Assembly (NCBI GenBank): GCA_037157565.1
Contig: JAZHRO010000063.1
Coordinates: 8,104,001 to 8,168,000 of the forward strand
DNA: 64,000 nucleotides
Direction: 5' to 3'
From: Thalassia testudinum
Taxonomy: Eukaryota; Streptophyta; Magnoliopsida; Alismatales; Hydrocharitaceae
The notes beneath the pieces are model-generated. The model did not search any database and was not told the DNA's origin. It worked only from the letters and a program-made list of their open reading frames with translations. Positions 21,324 to 32,375 of the stretch are shown here, in pieces (position 1 is the first letter of the stretch; every line of letters begins with the position of its first letter). The position numbers and the translations under genes are program-made.

Positions 21324-22211
21324 TGATGGGAACACCATCATGAGCCCTAACTAGCTCATTTTGAACCAATGAAGTCAATAAATGCTCCTACATAACCAAC
21401 TGAAGGTCATAATTGATTGCATAACCTTTCTAAGAGAAACACAAGAAACAATGGGTAAAATTATAATTTTACCAATACAGTACAACCATGGGTTTTCTCA
21501 AGGGCTAAGCAAAGGTCAAATGGTCTTAACAGGATAACAAATGGGTTAGATCAAATAGAAAAGGTTTGTGTGTGCTCTAAGAATTAAATGACTTTTGAAA
21601 CCCTAAAAACAGACCCACTTAGTTAACCAAGGTTCTGGTCAGGGTAAAATTCACTTAAACCCTCTAAAAATCATATAAAAATATTCTCTAGGGTTTAGTA
21701 CCTTCAATTTGGCCATTAGAACCCATCTTGACCTAAAATGGAGTCTTAGAGAGATATTTACCCTAATTTTGGTTTTTGCATAAATTAACTAGTCAAACGT
21801 GGTTAAAACCAAAATCCAACTTACCATTTGATTTGCTAGGTCCAAATTAGGTTTTTACCAAAATTTGGACCTAAAATGAGTTTTTCTTGACCTAGTTTGC
21901 AAAAAGGTCCCGTCTGATTACATTTCCACCCCTAACTTTCAAAAACCATTGCATTTAGCCCCCTAGCTTCTTCTTCATCTTCACAAGTAGGTCCCTCCGC
22001 CATTATCACGGAGGAAACCTACTTCGGTGACCTTTGACAGGGAAAATCTCTTTGATTTCTCAGAGAGTCTTCCAAAATTGGAAGGGAGATCCTTTGAGAA
22101 ATTCCAGCCAGTATGAACCCATCTTTGAGATCTGATTCCCTCCTAATCTCTCATGCGAACGGATGAGAGATTTGGGTATCCTAACAGTTCCCATCTCTGG
22201 CGACCTTCCAA

Positions 22212-22264
22212 GCTTGGGAAGCTTGCTTCCCAAGCCCTAACCGCCCTTCAGAGCCCTATTTAAA
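22212..22264 (+). promoter_or_regulatory. palindrome and TATA box of A 5' LTR
   Basis: Perfect arms GCTTGGGAAGC / GCTTCCCAAGC around TT (22212-22235), then 21 nt, then TATTTAAA at 22257-22264. The same layout stands at 33218-33270 and, inverted, at 7500-7552. Likely the promoter for genomic RNA. Confidence 0.65.
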
Positions 22265-23499
22265 GAAGCCCAGATCTCCCCGACTTCTCCATGCTCAATT
22301 CGGCTGTGAATACCCTCAATTCTTCTCTTCCCCTCACGGCCGAAGGCTCCTCAACGTCGGGCGACCTTTCTTGCTCTTCCTCTTCGTCCGACCGCCACAC
22401 CTGCGGTGGATTCCTTGTCCTTGCTTCGTCCACATCTCACCATACCAGCAGACGCCACCTCCTCCTTCATCCTCGCCGTCCCCACCTCACCGGAGCTTCC
22501 TTCGTCTCCAGCGTTGGCCATACCAGACCTGATGCCCTCACTACCCCCTTTCATCCATTAACTCCTTAGCTAAGTTCCCTGTTCCCTCTACTTTCTTCTC
22601 TGCCCTTTACTTTCCAAAACTGACCACTGCCGCCCCTCGCATCTTCATCTCCTCCATCTCCGGCCACCACCTTGGGCGTGGCCATCCCACCTCCACAGGC
22701 CACCAAAACCCTCACCGACAAGCCCACAACCTCTACCACACTTCACTGAGCACTTCCCCTCACTTTATTCACCTCACCACTCACCCAAATCACCCCTCGA
22801 GCACAACCACTCACTCGCACACTGTGTGACCTAGGTACACACTCACAGGCACCCACATGCCATGCCACCATCCCCAGCACATTCGCCGTGCTCTAGCGAA
22901 CCTCCCTGAGAAATTTGACATGGTCGCGAGGCCGTTCTACTGATTTCAGGTTATAGGCCCCATCCTCCATTGGCAAGCAAGCTTGAAGCTTGCTTGAGGT
23001 CGCTTATGGTGCTCCAATCCCAGGTTGAAGTCCCAGGCTGTGCGGAATTACCTCACTCACGCACCCAGGTCCTCAATTGAAGTCGTGTGCCTTCATAGCT
23101 GCTGCAATTGTGAATGTCAATCATTGCTGCAGGTGCGTGAGAAGAGGGGGCGCAGATAGTCCCACCTCGGAAATGAAGAGGCACCTGCACCTGAATAAAT
23201 TGCAAAAGTGTTGTAAGCTGTTCACCTCAGTTACCACGAGGTGAGGTCCCACTCACCCATAGCTAGTCTCGTCCGCAACACCTCATCCGTGGGCTTGTCT
23301 GACCTGACCCGACCTGCACTCCTTACCCACCACCGCACGCCAGTGGGCCTGGACCCAGGTATGCGCTAGATCCAATTACCCAAATACTTGTGTGGCTCTG
23401 GGAGAGCGGATCCTAAGAGAGAAAGAGAGTACTGTCGCGCGGGTAGGGGGAGGGTTTTGCTACAGGGATCTTTGCTGACACTTAGTAGATTCTGAAGAA

Positions 23500-23720
23500 G
23501 AAGAGGAGGCCAGGATTGAAGGCAGAAGGAAGAAGAAGAAGAAGAGAAGGAGAAGAGAAGGCTTGTAAGGGCAAAAGAAGAAGAAGAAGAGGCCAAAGAC
23601 AGAAGCTGAAGAAGAAGAAAAGAAGAGAAGTACACAGCTGTAGAGAAGCAAAAAAAGAAGAAAGGAAGACTCAGAGAATGCAAGGGCAGAGAAAGAGAAG
23701 AAGCAAAGACAGAGATAGAA
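23500..23720. repeat. GAA/GA purine tract in A 5' LTR
   Basis: Sense-strand run of GAAGAAGAA and GAGAAGGAGAAG words, matched at 34490-34720 in the 3' LTR and on the opposite strand in the minus-oriented LTRs. Minus-strand Ser/Phe/Leu-rich ORFs crossing it are low complexity. Confidence 0.7.
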
Positions 23721-23734
23721 GCTACAGAAGAAGG

Positions 23735-23775
23735 ATCAGACAACTTTAAGTCGTCTGATTCCTTCATCAGACGAC
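23735..23775 (+). other. three-arm alternative hairpin in A 5' LTR
   Basis: Arm 1 ATCAGACAAC (23735-23744), arm 2 GTCGTCTGAT (23750-23759), arm 3 ATCAGACGAC (23766-23775). Arm 2 pairs perfectly with arm 3 (10 bp, 6-nt loop) and, with one mismatch, with arm 1 (5-nt loop), so the two hairpins exclude each other. A 26-bp version with 12-bp stem is at 57217-57242. Confidence 0.6.
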
Positions 23776-24073
23776 AGATCATCACTTTCATTTCATTGCA
23801 AATACATTGAGTTCCTTGGTGATATTGTAGGAGTATTTGGTGATCTCAATCACCATTTTACTCTCATATTTTTGCACATTGCCACTACTATTATTGCAAA
23901 TTCTTTTAATTATGAATTGTGATCTTGATTTCTAAATATCAATTTGCTCCCTGTGTTCGACCTCGGAAACCAATTCGAGTGATAAAAATTATATTTGTTT
24001 TCAAAGCGATTTCGACTATATTGCAACGCGATTATTTTAAACCTTACGTTCTCGCTTTGCGACTAAAACATTT

Positions 24074-24091
24074 TAGTACCGTTGTCGGGGA
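24074..24091 (+). other. primer binding site of element A (tRNA-Asp type)
   Basis: TAGTACCGTTGTCGGGGA, three T's after the LTR end; 14 of 18 match TGGCGCCGTTGCCGGGGA. All four differences are G to A or C to T, the pattern left by cytosine methylation decay. Confidence 0.8.
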
Positions 24092-25180
24092 GCAACAGGC
24101 AATTTACAATTCTTGATTACAATTTCTGGTATAGAGATTAACTTGCCATATCTCTTTTGTTGTGGTTGTTTCAGCGAGAAGAAACATTGAAGAAAGTCTG
24201 CCGCACATCCAACACACCAGGGGCAGGTAAATTCTAATCTCTCTCTCTCTTAAGCCCCTCATTCTTAAAAGGTTGAAAAGGATAAAATCAATTAGGGCTA
24301 CTTGCTTTCCATTATTAGATAATCCATCAAGTTGCCTGATTTGATTTCAACAACAAATCTTGATTTGTGCACCCATTTAAGGTAACTAGGGCTATCACAT
24401 TCTTGTTTGAACCCTAGATACCACATTTGGCAGACTAAATTGGACCAAAATTAGTGCCAATTAAGGAATCCAAGTTAGGGTTTTAGAGATACACTTACAT
24501 AAACAAGAATTAACTTTTCCAAGTGATGTGTGCCTAAGCCTTGGATGAATTGATCTAATCAAGAAAACCCTAAAAATTAGGCTCTTAATATCACTTGAAT
24601 CCCAAAAGAGGGACCTAAAACTTCTCAAAGGGCAAATAGGTGAAGTTGACCCACCTTGTTGGGTCAACCAATCATGAAATTAGGTCAGTTTTGCACTCAA
24701 TACATCTAAAAGTTCAAGTGAAATCTTAAGCACCCTTGCTCTTAATTAAAATTGGTAGACTTAAGAGGTCAAGTCCCTATTCTGGTCTACCTGGAACATC
24801 AGTGACAAGAGAGGTTGCGTGGGGGAAACCCTATAGCCCATGGGGGCGCACTACCGTGTAGGGGTCTTCGCGGGACTCTCCCTCTTTGGTTGCCTAGGTA
24901 ATTCTCAGGTGGACGGCTTTCTAACTAAGGGGTATCATTCGCCCTGAACATCTATAGTCATCCAAAATTTTTGGGTGTCTTGATTGGGTCCATCACATTC
25001 TATTCTCATCTAGACCATCAGTGCATGTTTGGTAGGAGGTCCTTAAGACCATCCTTGAGGCCTCCTTTAGTCATTCACTCCTGTTGAGGCCAGGCCTCGA
25101 CTTCCGTGTTTGTGTAGCAATCCTATCACATAGACATCTCTTCTGATTCATCTGAGCCTAATTCTCCTTCATCCATCATC
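24092..25180 (+). other. 5' leader of element A
   Basis: About 1.1 kb without a supported gene. The part 24780-25180 aligns with B's leader on both sides of LTR H: GACTCTCCCT near 24880 with 48290 inverted, and GGACGGCTTTCTAA near 24912 with 44240 inverted. Expected to hold packaging and dimerisation signals, none of which I can point to. Confidence 0.6.
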
Positions 25181-26990
25181 ATGGCACAACCTGCAGAAGA
25201 AGAGAATAACCTTGAGAATCAACTTCAGCGCCTTAATGATTTATTCCAAGCCTTTGTGAATCCACCGCAACGTCCTATGATGCGAGATCATTACAATCCC
25301 GCTGCGGTGGCGATCAAACCTTGAGTCCAAATCCTGGTTGGAGGTCCTGATACTGAACTCAAGCCTAACATGATTCATGCTATTCCAAAATTTCATGGGC
25401 TCAATTCCAAGGACCCTTTCCAGCATATTAAACAGCTCAAGTATTTGGCCCAGACCTTCGGGTCAGAAGTCCAAAATCGGGATATTCTTCTTATGAAGAT
25501 GTTCTCCTCTCTCATGGACAAAGCAGCTCACTGGTATCAGACTCAAATGCATCCAATCAACACATGGGTTGAACTACAATTTGAGTTTCTGAAAAAGTTC
25601 TTCCCAGTTGGTCGGACGAATGCTTTACGACACCAGATCACGCACTTCACACAGCAGCCTAGAGAACCACTTCATGAAGCATGGGATCGTTTCCTGGATC
25701 TCATGTGAAAGTGCCCCCATCACAGAGTTCCTAAATGGGATCAAGTCTAGTCTTTTTACCAGGGACTCCATGAAGATATCCATTTATTCGTCAATGCAAC
25801 TTGCGGAGGAAATATCATGGGTCAACAAGAGGAGGCTATGTGGGAGATTCTCGAGAATACGTGTGAGAACTCCATCAATAATGACTCCATGGGCTTATTC
25901 GACTGGACGAATGCCTGCGCATTGACGAATCCAAGGGGAGAACATGAGACGCAAGGCCTGTACTCTTCTGTCGGCTTTGAATTGATGGCCAATCGTTTGG
26001 ATAAGGTCCCTATTATTAAGAAGAAGGTGGATGAGTTAACTCAACATCTGCAGCGAGCCACCTCTGCCCAAAACCTATTTGCACAGCTGCCCTCTGGGAG
26101 GGAAACTATGCATAACATCTATCACCGATCTTCTCAGGGGATGGACTTGTATCCACCCCTGTCTGACTCTAGGGTCGGAGGAAACTCCGATCCTGCCTAC
26201 TCTAGTTGGGGGAACTCTGAACCTCGTACTTTGACTTTTTTGAGGTTCCTCTGACCTGCAAGGACCTCAATGCCATCCAAAATGAAACATTCTCTAATAC
26301 TTATAACCCTAGATGGTGAAATCATCCCAATTTCATGTGGGCGGGAAATAATCAAAATCAGAGACCACCATGTCAACCCCGTCCACAAGCTCCTCGTCCA
26401 TGTCAGCCACCTCAGCCTTGGACCAACCCCACCCATCAATCTGGGCCAACTCAGGCAGATCAAATGACTCTCATCCTTCAGACTCTGGATGACATTCAAA
26501 AGATGAATGCGACTATGCAAAAACAACACAAAGATGAGATCACAGAGGTTGAGATCACAGAGGTTCATAATCAACTTGCCCAGATGGCGAATTCCCACCA
26601 ACATGGCACACTCCCTTCGCAACCTTTGCCGAATCCAAATAATGTGCCGAACAAGAGGTACATTATGAACTCAAATCCGTCCCAAGCCCGCATGATTTAT
26701 CAGGCCCCTTCTGCTCCATCACTTGATGGGATGGAAGCTTCGACATCATACCTGGGATTTCAGCAGCAGCACCTATTTTACCTACACCAAACCCAAACCA
26801 GGTAGGACTAAATTCAACAACAACCTGTAGTGGCAAAGCAACACAAGACCCACCTTACCCAAGCCACTCACAACCTGGTAGTGTTAACCCAAGCCCTAGG
26901 ATAGTCATCCAGGATACCCCTATCCCAAATCAAGAACCTGGACCTATTCTAGAGGAACCATCCAAGGTTCCATTTCCCGAGGCCTTGACC
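25181..26990 (+). pseudogene. gag: gag of element A (Athila type)
   Basis: Starts at ATG 25181 (MAQPAEEENN...), chosen because it precedes the conserved NQLQRLNDLF segment. The first in-frame stop is TGA at 25322-25324, where B still has CGA (Arg). The matrix/capsid-like core follows: MIHAIPKFHGLNSKDPFQHI, WVELQFEFLKKFF, EPLHEAWDRFLDLM, then a stop (TGA) before KCPHH, NIMGQQEEAMWEILENTCEN. After two further frame changes come NTYNPRW...NHPNFMW and a Gln/Asn/Pro-rich tail with VHNQLAQMANS. The family role is assembly of virus-like particles. Clearly broken. Confidence 0.85.
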
Positions 26991-27611
26991 AAGGGAAAGA
27001 GGACAACCAAACCCGTGGCACCTGAAGAGGGCTTGGTCAAGCTCTTTGAACAGGTCCATATAAACATCCCCTTGTTGGATGCGATTCTCCACGTACCAGC
27101 TTACGCATAATTTTTGAAAGACATGTGTACACCTAAGCGTAAGCCGCGAAACCAAAAGTGGGAGCCCAATTGTATTGTTAGAGTAAGCCAGCTCTGTCAT
27201 TTTGAGCAAACTCCCACATAAGGCAAAAGACCCAGGTACTCCCCTGATTTCCTGTACAATTGGTGATATCCAATTTGATAGAGCATTATTGGATCTAGGA
27301 GCCTCCATAAACCTAATACCTACATCCCTACTTGACCATCTTGAGGAATTTGAGAGGTGACATTATAGTTGGAAGATCGATCTATTAAGTCACCTAAAGG
27401 AGTTCTTAAGGATGTCATTGTTAGGGTTCGAGTTTTCTATTTCCCGATGGATTTCGTAGTCTTGGATATGGATGCTCCAGAAAATCTGAAAAACACACCA
27501 ATCATACTAGGGAGACCCTTTCTGGCTACTGCTAGGGCCAATATTAATTGTGAGGAGGGCCAAATTGAACTGAAATTTGGGAACCAGACAATAACGATCG
27601 ACATCTTTTAG
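26991..27611 (+). pseudogene. retropepsin of element A
   Basis: Begins with the gag-protease junction (PVAPEEGLVKLFEQVHINIP), passes many stops, then DLGAS at 27292-27306 (active site, Athila form of D-T/S-G), DRSIKSPKGVLKDVIVRVRV, and TPIILGRPFLATARANINCE. The 80-aa frame 27369-27611 covers the second half. Inactive because the active-site part lies in a different, stop-containing frame. Confidence 0.85.
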
Positions 27612-28862
27612 GCCCAACAAGGGATTAATTGCGAAGTTATAGAATAGATATGTGATATCCAGGCTGTGGTTGGCGATCAGTATATCGAGGAAAACATGAC
27701 TACTTTTGATCAACCATCAGAGGATCAAAACCCACAATCAGAGGAGTTCGAACTTAACTTAGACACACCCATAACTCTTTCCCTTGCTCCTGACACACAC
27801 CCTGAACCACCAGCTGCTGCTGATAACCCTATCTTGGAACTAAAGCCTCTTCCCGATCATCTAAAGTACGTCTTTTTGGGTTCCAATCAGACGTTTCCTG
27901 TGATTATCAACTCCAGACTCACACTTGATCAGGAAATCCTTCTGATTTTTGTTCTCCAGAAACATCGAAGAGCCATTGGATGGACTCTCGATGAGTTGAT
28001 TGGTATCAGGCCCTCTTACTGCACACACCGCATCTATACTGAAGAGGGCACATGACCTTCCCGTAAAATGCAGAGATGTCTGAATCCTAATCTGTAGGAA
28101 GTTGTGAAAAAGGAGATCATCAGGTGGTTAGATGCTGGGATCATCTACCCAATCTCCGACAGTCGATGGGTGAGTCCAATCCATGTTGTGCCTAAGGTAG
28201 GAATCACTGTGATCACGACTGAGACTAGAGAAATCATATCGACCCGTGTAGCAAATTCGTGGAGAGTTTGCATTGATTACAGAAGATTCAATACCTCCAC
28301 AAAGAAGGATCATTTCCCACTACCGTTTATTGATCAGATCCTCGAAAAACTAGCGGGAAATAGATTCTTTTGCTTTTTGGACGGGTACTCCAGTTATAAC
28401 CAGGTCGCAATCCATCCTGAGGACCAAGAGAAGACCACTTTCACCTGCCCCTTTGGGACATACACGTTCCGAAGGATGCCTTTCAGTCTCTGCAATGCAC
28501 TCGCTACTTTTCAGCGATGCATGCTTGCCATATTCTCAGATATGGTAGGTGATTATCTGGAAGTCTTCATGGATGACTTCTTAGTGTTTGGCGTATCATT
28601 TGACGATTGCCTCTTGCACTTGGTCTAGATCCTCAGGCAGTGCATTGACGTGAATCTAGTTCTTTCCTGGGAAAAGAGCCATTTCATGGTGCTTGAAGGA
28701 ATAGTCCTAGGACATCTTATCTTAGAAAAAGGCATCTAGGTTGATCGAGCCAAGGTGAATCTGATTTCTAAACTCCTTATGCCTAGCTCGATTAAGGACA
28801 TCCGATCTTTCCTGGGGCATGTCGATTTTTATCGTTGATTCATTCCTGATTTCTCAAAGATC
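27612..28862 (+). pseudogene. reverse transcriptase of element A
   Basis: Acidic linker (27666-27830), then the RT entry segment LKPLPDHLKYVFLG. The palm follows: SPIHVVPK, WRVCIDYRRFN, KDHFPLPFIDQILEKLAGN, FRRMPFSLCNALATFQRCM, and the catalytic FMDD at 28566-28577 (family YMDD). The frame stops at 28628; connection segment SIKDIRSFLGHVDFYR continues with stops to 28860. RT copies element RNA into DNA in the particle. The catalytic pair is intact here although the frame is broken. Confidence 0.88.
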
Positions 28863-29470
28863 GTGTGCCCCCTGACTAATCTACCATCTAAGGATGTTCC
28901 TTTTGAAATCTCTAAGGAATGCACTCAAGCATTTGAAACCCTACGTGATCGAGTTACCCAAGCCTCGATCCTACAGTCCCCTGATTGGTCTCAACCCTTT
29001 GAGATCATGTGTGATGCATTTGATTTCGATGTAGGAGCGGTACTTGGGCAGAAAATTGATGGGAAACCCGTGGTCATCTACTACGATAGCATGACACTTG
29101 ACGAGGCTCAACATAACTACACAGTTACTGAGAAAGAGCTGCTAGCCATAGTATTTTCCCTGGAGAAGTTCAGATCATATCTTCTGGGTTCCTGTGTTAT
29201 CATTTACTCTGATCACACAGCTGTGAGGCATCTCCTTGCGAAGAAGGATGCGAACCTCGACTAATCCGTTGGATCTTGCTGTTGTAAGAGTTTGACTTCA
29301 AGATTCGTGACAAGGAGGGAAAATAGAATGTGGTAGCTGATCACTTGTCCCACCTTCCTTCTGATATTATCGATCCTTTCGGACCCATTACGAAACATTT
29401 TCCTGATGAGCACCTCCTGACTATCAGTATAGGGCTTCCTTGATTTGCCGATCTAGTAAACTACCTGGCA
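28863..29470 (+). pseudogene. RNase H domain of element A
   Basis: Frame 28863-29264 (133 aa): CPLTNLPSKDVPFEISKECT, FEIMCDAFDFDVGAVLGQKI (first catalytic Asp, followed by DFDVGAVLGQ), EKELLAIVFSLEKFRSYLLG with the catalytic Glu, and YSDHTAVRHLL with a catalytic Asp. A stop after ANLD and further changes lead to a decayed tether (VVADHLS) before integrase. Removes RNA from the RNA-DNA hybrid. Confidence 0.85.
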
Positions 29471-30728
29471 TCACATCAGATCCCATCCGATCGGTCGAAG
29501 GCCAAGAAAGACAAATTGCTTTCCGATGCCAAGTACTACTTTTGGGAAGACTCGTATCTCTTCTGCATAGGTGTTGATCAAATCAAACGACAATGTGTCC
29601 CGGAAGCGGAAATTCAGAACTTCTTGTCCTTCTGCCATGACCAGGCATGCGGTGGACACTTCTCTGGTCATAAACCACAGCTCAAGTCCTCCAGTGCGGC
29701 TTCTATTTTCCTACGATTTTCAAAGACGCATACAATCACTGTAAGGCATGCACTCGTTGTCAGACCTTAAGCAACATGAGCCACTGTGATATGATGCCCT
29801 TACAGCCGATTCTTGTATGCGAAATCTTTGATGTCTGGGGGATAGATTTTATGGGACGCTTTCCTATTTCGGACGGCTTCGAGTACATTCTACTCACTGT
29901 TGACTATGTGTCCAAATGGATCATAGCCATTCTAACCTGAACCAATGATCATAAGGTGGTTATCAAATTCATTCATCAGAACATCTTTTCTCGGTTCGGG
30001 ATTCCACGTGCTATAATCTCTGATGGAGGGACCCATTTCACTAATGCTCAGTTTAGGTCACCGATGACCAACTACGGGGTGTCTCACCGAATCTCTACTC
30101 CTTATCACCCCCAAACCAACGGTCTAGCTGAGCTATCGAATTGGGAGATCAAGAAAATCCTCTAGATCACTGTTTGACCTGAAAGGAAAGACTGGTCATC
30201 CTGACTTCTGAAAGCTTTGTGGACTTATAGGACCGCCCACAAAACCCAATTAGGTATGTCTCACTTCAAATTGGTGTACGAGAAGGCATGTCACCTCCCC
30301 GTCGAATTGGAGCAGAAAGCCTATTAGGTAGTACAGAACTGTAATCTCGATCTTTCTAAGGCAAGAACCCACAGAAAACTTTAAATGAGCGAGATTGATG
30401 AATTACGCCATGACGCGTATGAGAACTCGCGGATTTACAAAGAGCGGGTTAAGGCCTTTCACGATAAGCACATATCCAGAAAGATCTTTTTCCCTGATCA
30501 AAAAGTCCTACTCTTTGATGCCAAACTCAAACTGTTCCCAGGAAAACTCAGATCAAAATGGATCGGACCTTACCTTGTCCGACGAATCTTTGGAGATGGA
30601 GCTGTCGAAATAAGTAAACTCAACCACGATTCAGAATCTCTTGTCGTGAACGGTCAGAGACTCAAACCGTTCATTGAACTTACTGATACAAATTTGGTTG
30701 AGACATCTTTTACCCTCCATTCTCCTTG
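29471..30728 (+). pseudogene. integrase of element A
   Basis: Zinc-binding HHCC part (CHDQACGGHFSGH...CKACTRCQT), with a frame change inside it. Catalytic core: WGIDFMG (Asp at 29845-29847), IISDGGTHF (Asp at 30022-30024) and GLAELSN (Glu at 30130-30132), which gives the exact D(35)E spacing. Stops interrupt at 29938 and 30163. C-terminal part (30385-30728) has the GKLRSKWIGPYLV segment typical of gypsy integrases and no chromodomain. It would insert element DNA and leave the 5-bp target duplications seen here. Confidence 0.88.
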
Positions 30729-32361
30729 AGTTCATTGCGCCTAGCTGATGGCGTTAAACTCAGTGCTTAATAGGAGGCAACCCGTCATTTTAAAAAACCC
30801 GAAACCTTTCTTGACACATTCCTATGCTGAACTCATATTGCACTTTAGGGTTCATCCATTAGAACAGCTGACTCCACCTCTGGTACTCGTACCCGAGCTT
30901 GAAATCGTCCGCAATAGTCATCCCGACCCATACACCCACCCAAAACCTGTTCTAATTAATGATCTAAGCTGAACTCGAACCCACTTAATTTATAATGAGG
31001 ACATTGCAAATCGTAGGCATGGGGGAGTATTAAAGTGCAAAATGACATGAAAATCATTTCACAAGAAAGGATTTCATCAAAAAGATCACATATCCCAAAA
31101 ATACCAAAAAAATGAAAAAATTCTTGAAAAAGAAAAAAAATGAGAGGAGAGAAAATTTTGAGGGCATACAAATTTTGAGGAGAAAAAGGGGAGGAGCTAA
31201 AAATGCCAAAAAGGAGCATAATTTGAAAAGAAAAGAGAAGAGATAGTCATTAGTAAGAAATTAAGGAATTGACTTAGCTCTAGACCATATCAAAAGAAAA
31301 TCAAAAGGAAAAAGGTGCCAATGAAATAAAGAAGAGATTAGTAGGAACGCTAATTTTAGGCCTTTTGGGCTGTGATCCTAGGCTTAAAAATTCATGTACC
31401 CGCTGAGATCTGGATAGTCCTCAAGAGGTTGGGGAAAATGCGAAGCTTAAGTATTAGGTTTAAGGCTTAGGGAGTATTCAACCTCATTAACTGACCTTTG
31501 ATTTGTGGGACTCGGTGACCTAAGCACCGCAATCCACACACAGTCTGGTTTAGTGCTCTTAAGTATCAAAATCATGCAAATGCGTTTAAATCGTTATGCA
31601 AAAGTTACCTAGATTAGGAGTGGCTGATCAACACAAGTTGATTTGGACGAGTTCCCGACACGGAGAGGCAAGAAATTCCCCTCAAAGATGCACAATAACA
31701 TATTGTCTCCTCGGTGCTTGTCTCCTAGGATATCTACATATCCTACCGGGGGCATGTAAGCACCCTGTGTTGGTTTAGATTCCATGGGTGGCATTATCCC
31801 AAAATGTCGATTTCTAGGGTTTGGATTTAGCTACAGAACACCATGGGCGGGATTATCTCGAAATTTCGAAAGCCAGGGTTCTGGGGGTTGTCATGGGCGG
31901 TGCTATCTCGAAGCATCGAGTGCCAGGGACCCTTCAAGGATTGATGATGGGGACTAGGGATCCGATATAGACCATGTTGTGAAGCTAATTCGAAGCTAGA
32001 ATTAAAAAGAAAAGAGAGAGAAAACTCTCCACAAAGAAAAATTCCGCTGTCTCTCTCTGACAAAAACGCACTGCAAACTAAACTAAGGCTGAAACATGTT
32101 ACAAGCATAGGTGCTTTAACCGCGGAGTTCAACGAACCTTAAGATAGTTCTTGTGGACCTTAGAAGCCTTCGCAGCAGACTGAGGTTAGAGTTGGTCAGG
32201 TCCGGATCTTGGTTGGTACTTGAGTACCTCTAGGCTTATTATCAGCAATCTAACCTAATCTACAGAAGAAAGCACACATCACAGTTTTGAGTATCAAAAG
32301 ATTTCATGGTCTAGAACCAAAGATAAGACCCTAAAATTTTGCTAAGGGACTAGCAAAAGCT
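30729..32361 (+). other. 3' untranslated region of element A
   Basis: No env-like ORF. An Ala/Leu/Pro-containing 74-aa frame (30748-30972) has a counterpart in B (about 38200-38400), so it may be the decayed end of pol. Farther on come an A-rich tract (31080-31330), a conserved segment with a TAGGATAT...ATATCCTA hairpin (31727-31745) and three palindromic repeats (31783-31935). Confidence 0.6.
31783..31935 (+). repeat. three tandem palindromic repeats in the A 3' UTR
   Basis: Units start CATGGG at 31783, 31842 and 31892 and share the order CATGGGYGG...TATCNCRAA...TCGA...CAGGG. In units 2 and 3 the core is a perfect palindrome or hairpin (TCGAAATTTCGA; TCGAAGCATCGA). Element B keeps three equivalent units at 37291-37441 on the other strand. 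Confidence 0.65.
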
Positions 32362-32375
32362 AGGCACGGGGGGTA
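32362..32375 (+). other. polypurine tract of element A
   Basis: AGGCACGGGGGGTA lies directly before the 3' LTR start TGATGGG. It primes plus-strand DNA in the family. Confidence 0.8.

Larger units (their letters stand above)
21324..24070 (+). mobile_element. 5' LTR of element A
   Basis: TGATGGGAACACC... to ...CGACTAAAACA, 2747 bp. Contains a 24-bp palindrome (22212-22235), TATTTAAA (22257-22264), the TAGTCCCACCTCGG word (23156-23170), a GAA-rich tract (23500-23720), alternative hairpin arms (23735-23775) and the conserved GTGTTCGACCTCGGAAACC block (about 23955). Small ORFs on both strands inside it are shadows. Confidence 0.93.

Noticed and set aside
23366..23791. 141-aa minus-strand ORF and its counterpart at 34487-34792
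   Set aside because: Antisense of the GAA tract in the two LTRs of element A.
25181..30728. Possible endogenous pararetrovirus (caulimovirid) instead of a retrotransposon
   Set aside because: LTRs, tRNA-Asp type primer site, integrase with D(35)E and 5-bp target duplications are present, and no movement protein is seen; this is Athila-type Ty3/gypsy.
30748..30972. Candidate envelope-like ORF after integrase of element A
   Set aside because: Only 74 residues, no membrane segment, and the counterpart in B is broken; more likely the decayed end of pol.
31783..31935. Repeats considered as a CRISPR array
   Set aside because: Only three diverged units with unequal spacing in a plant retrotransposon 3' UTR; no spacers and no cas genes.
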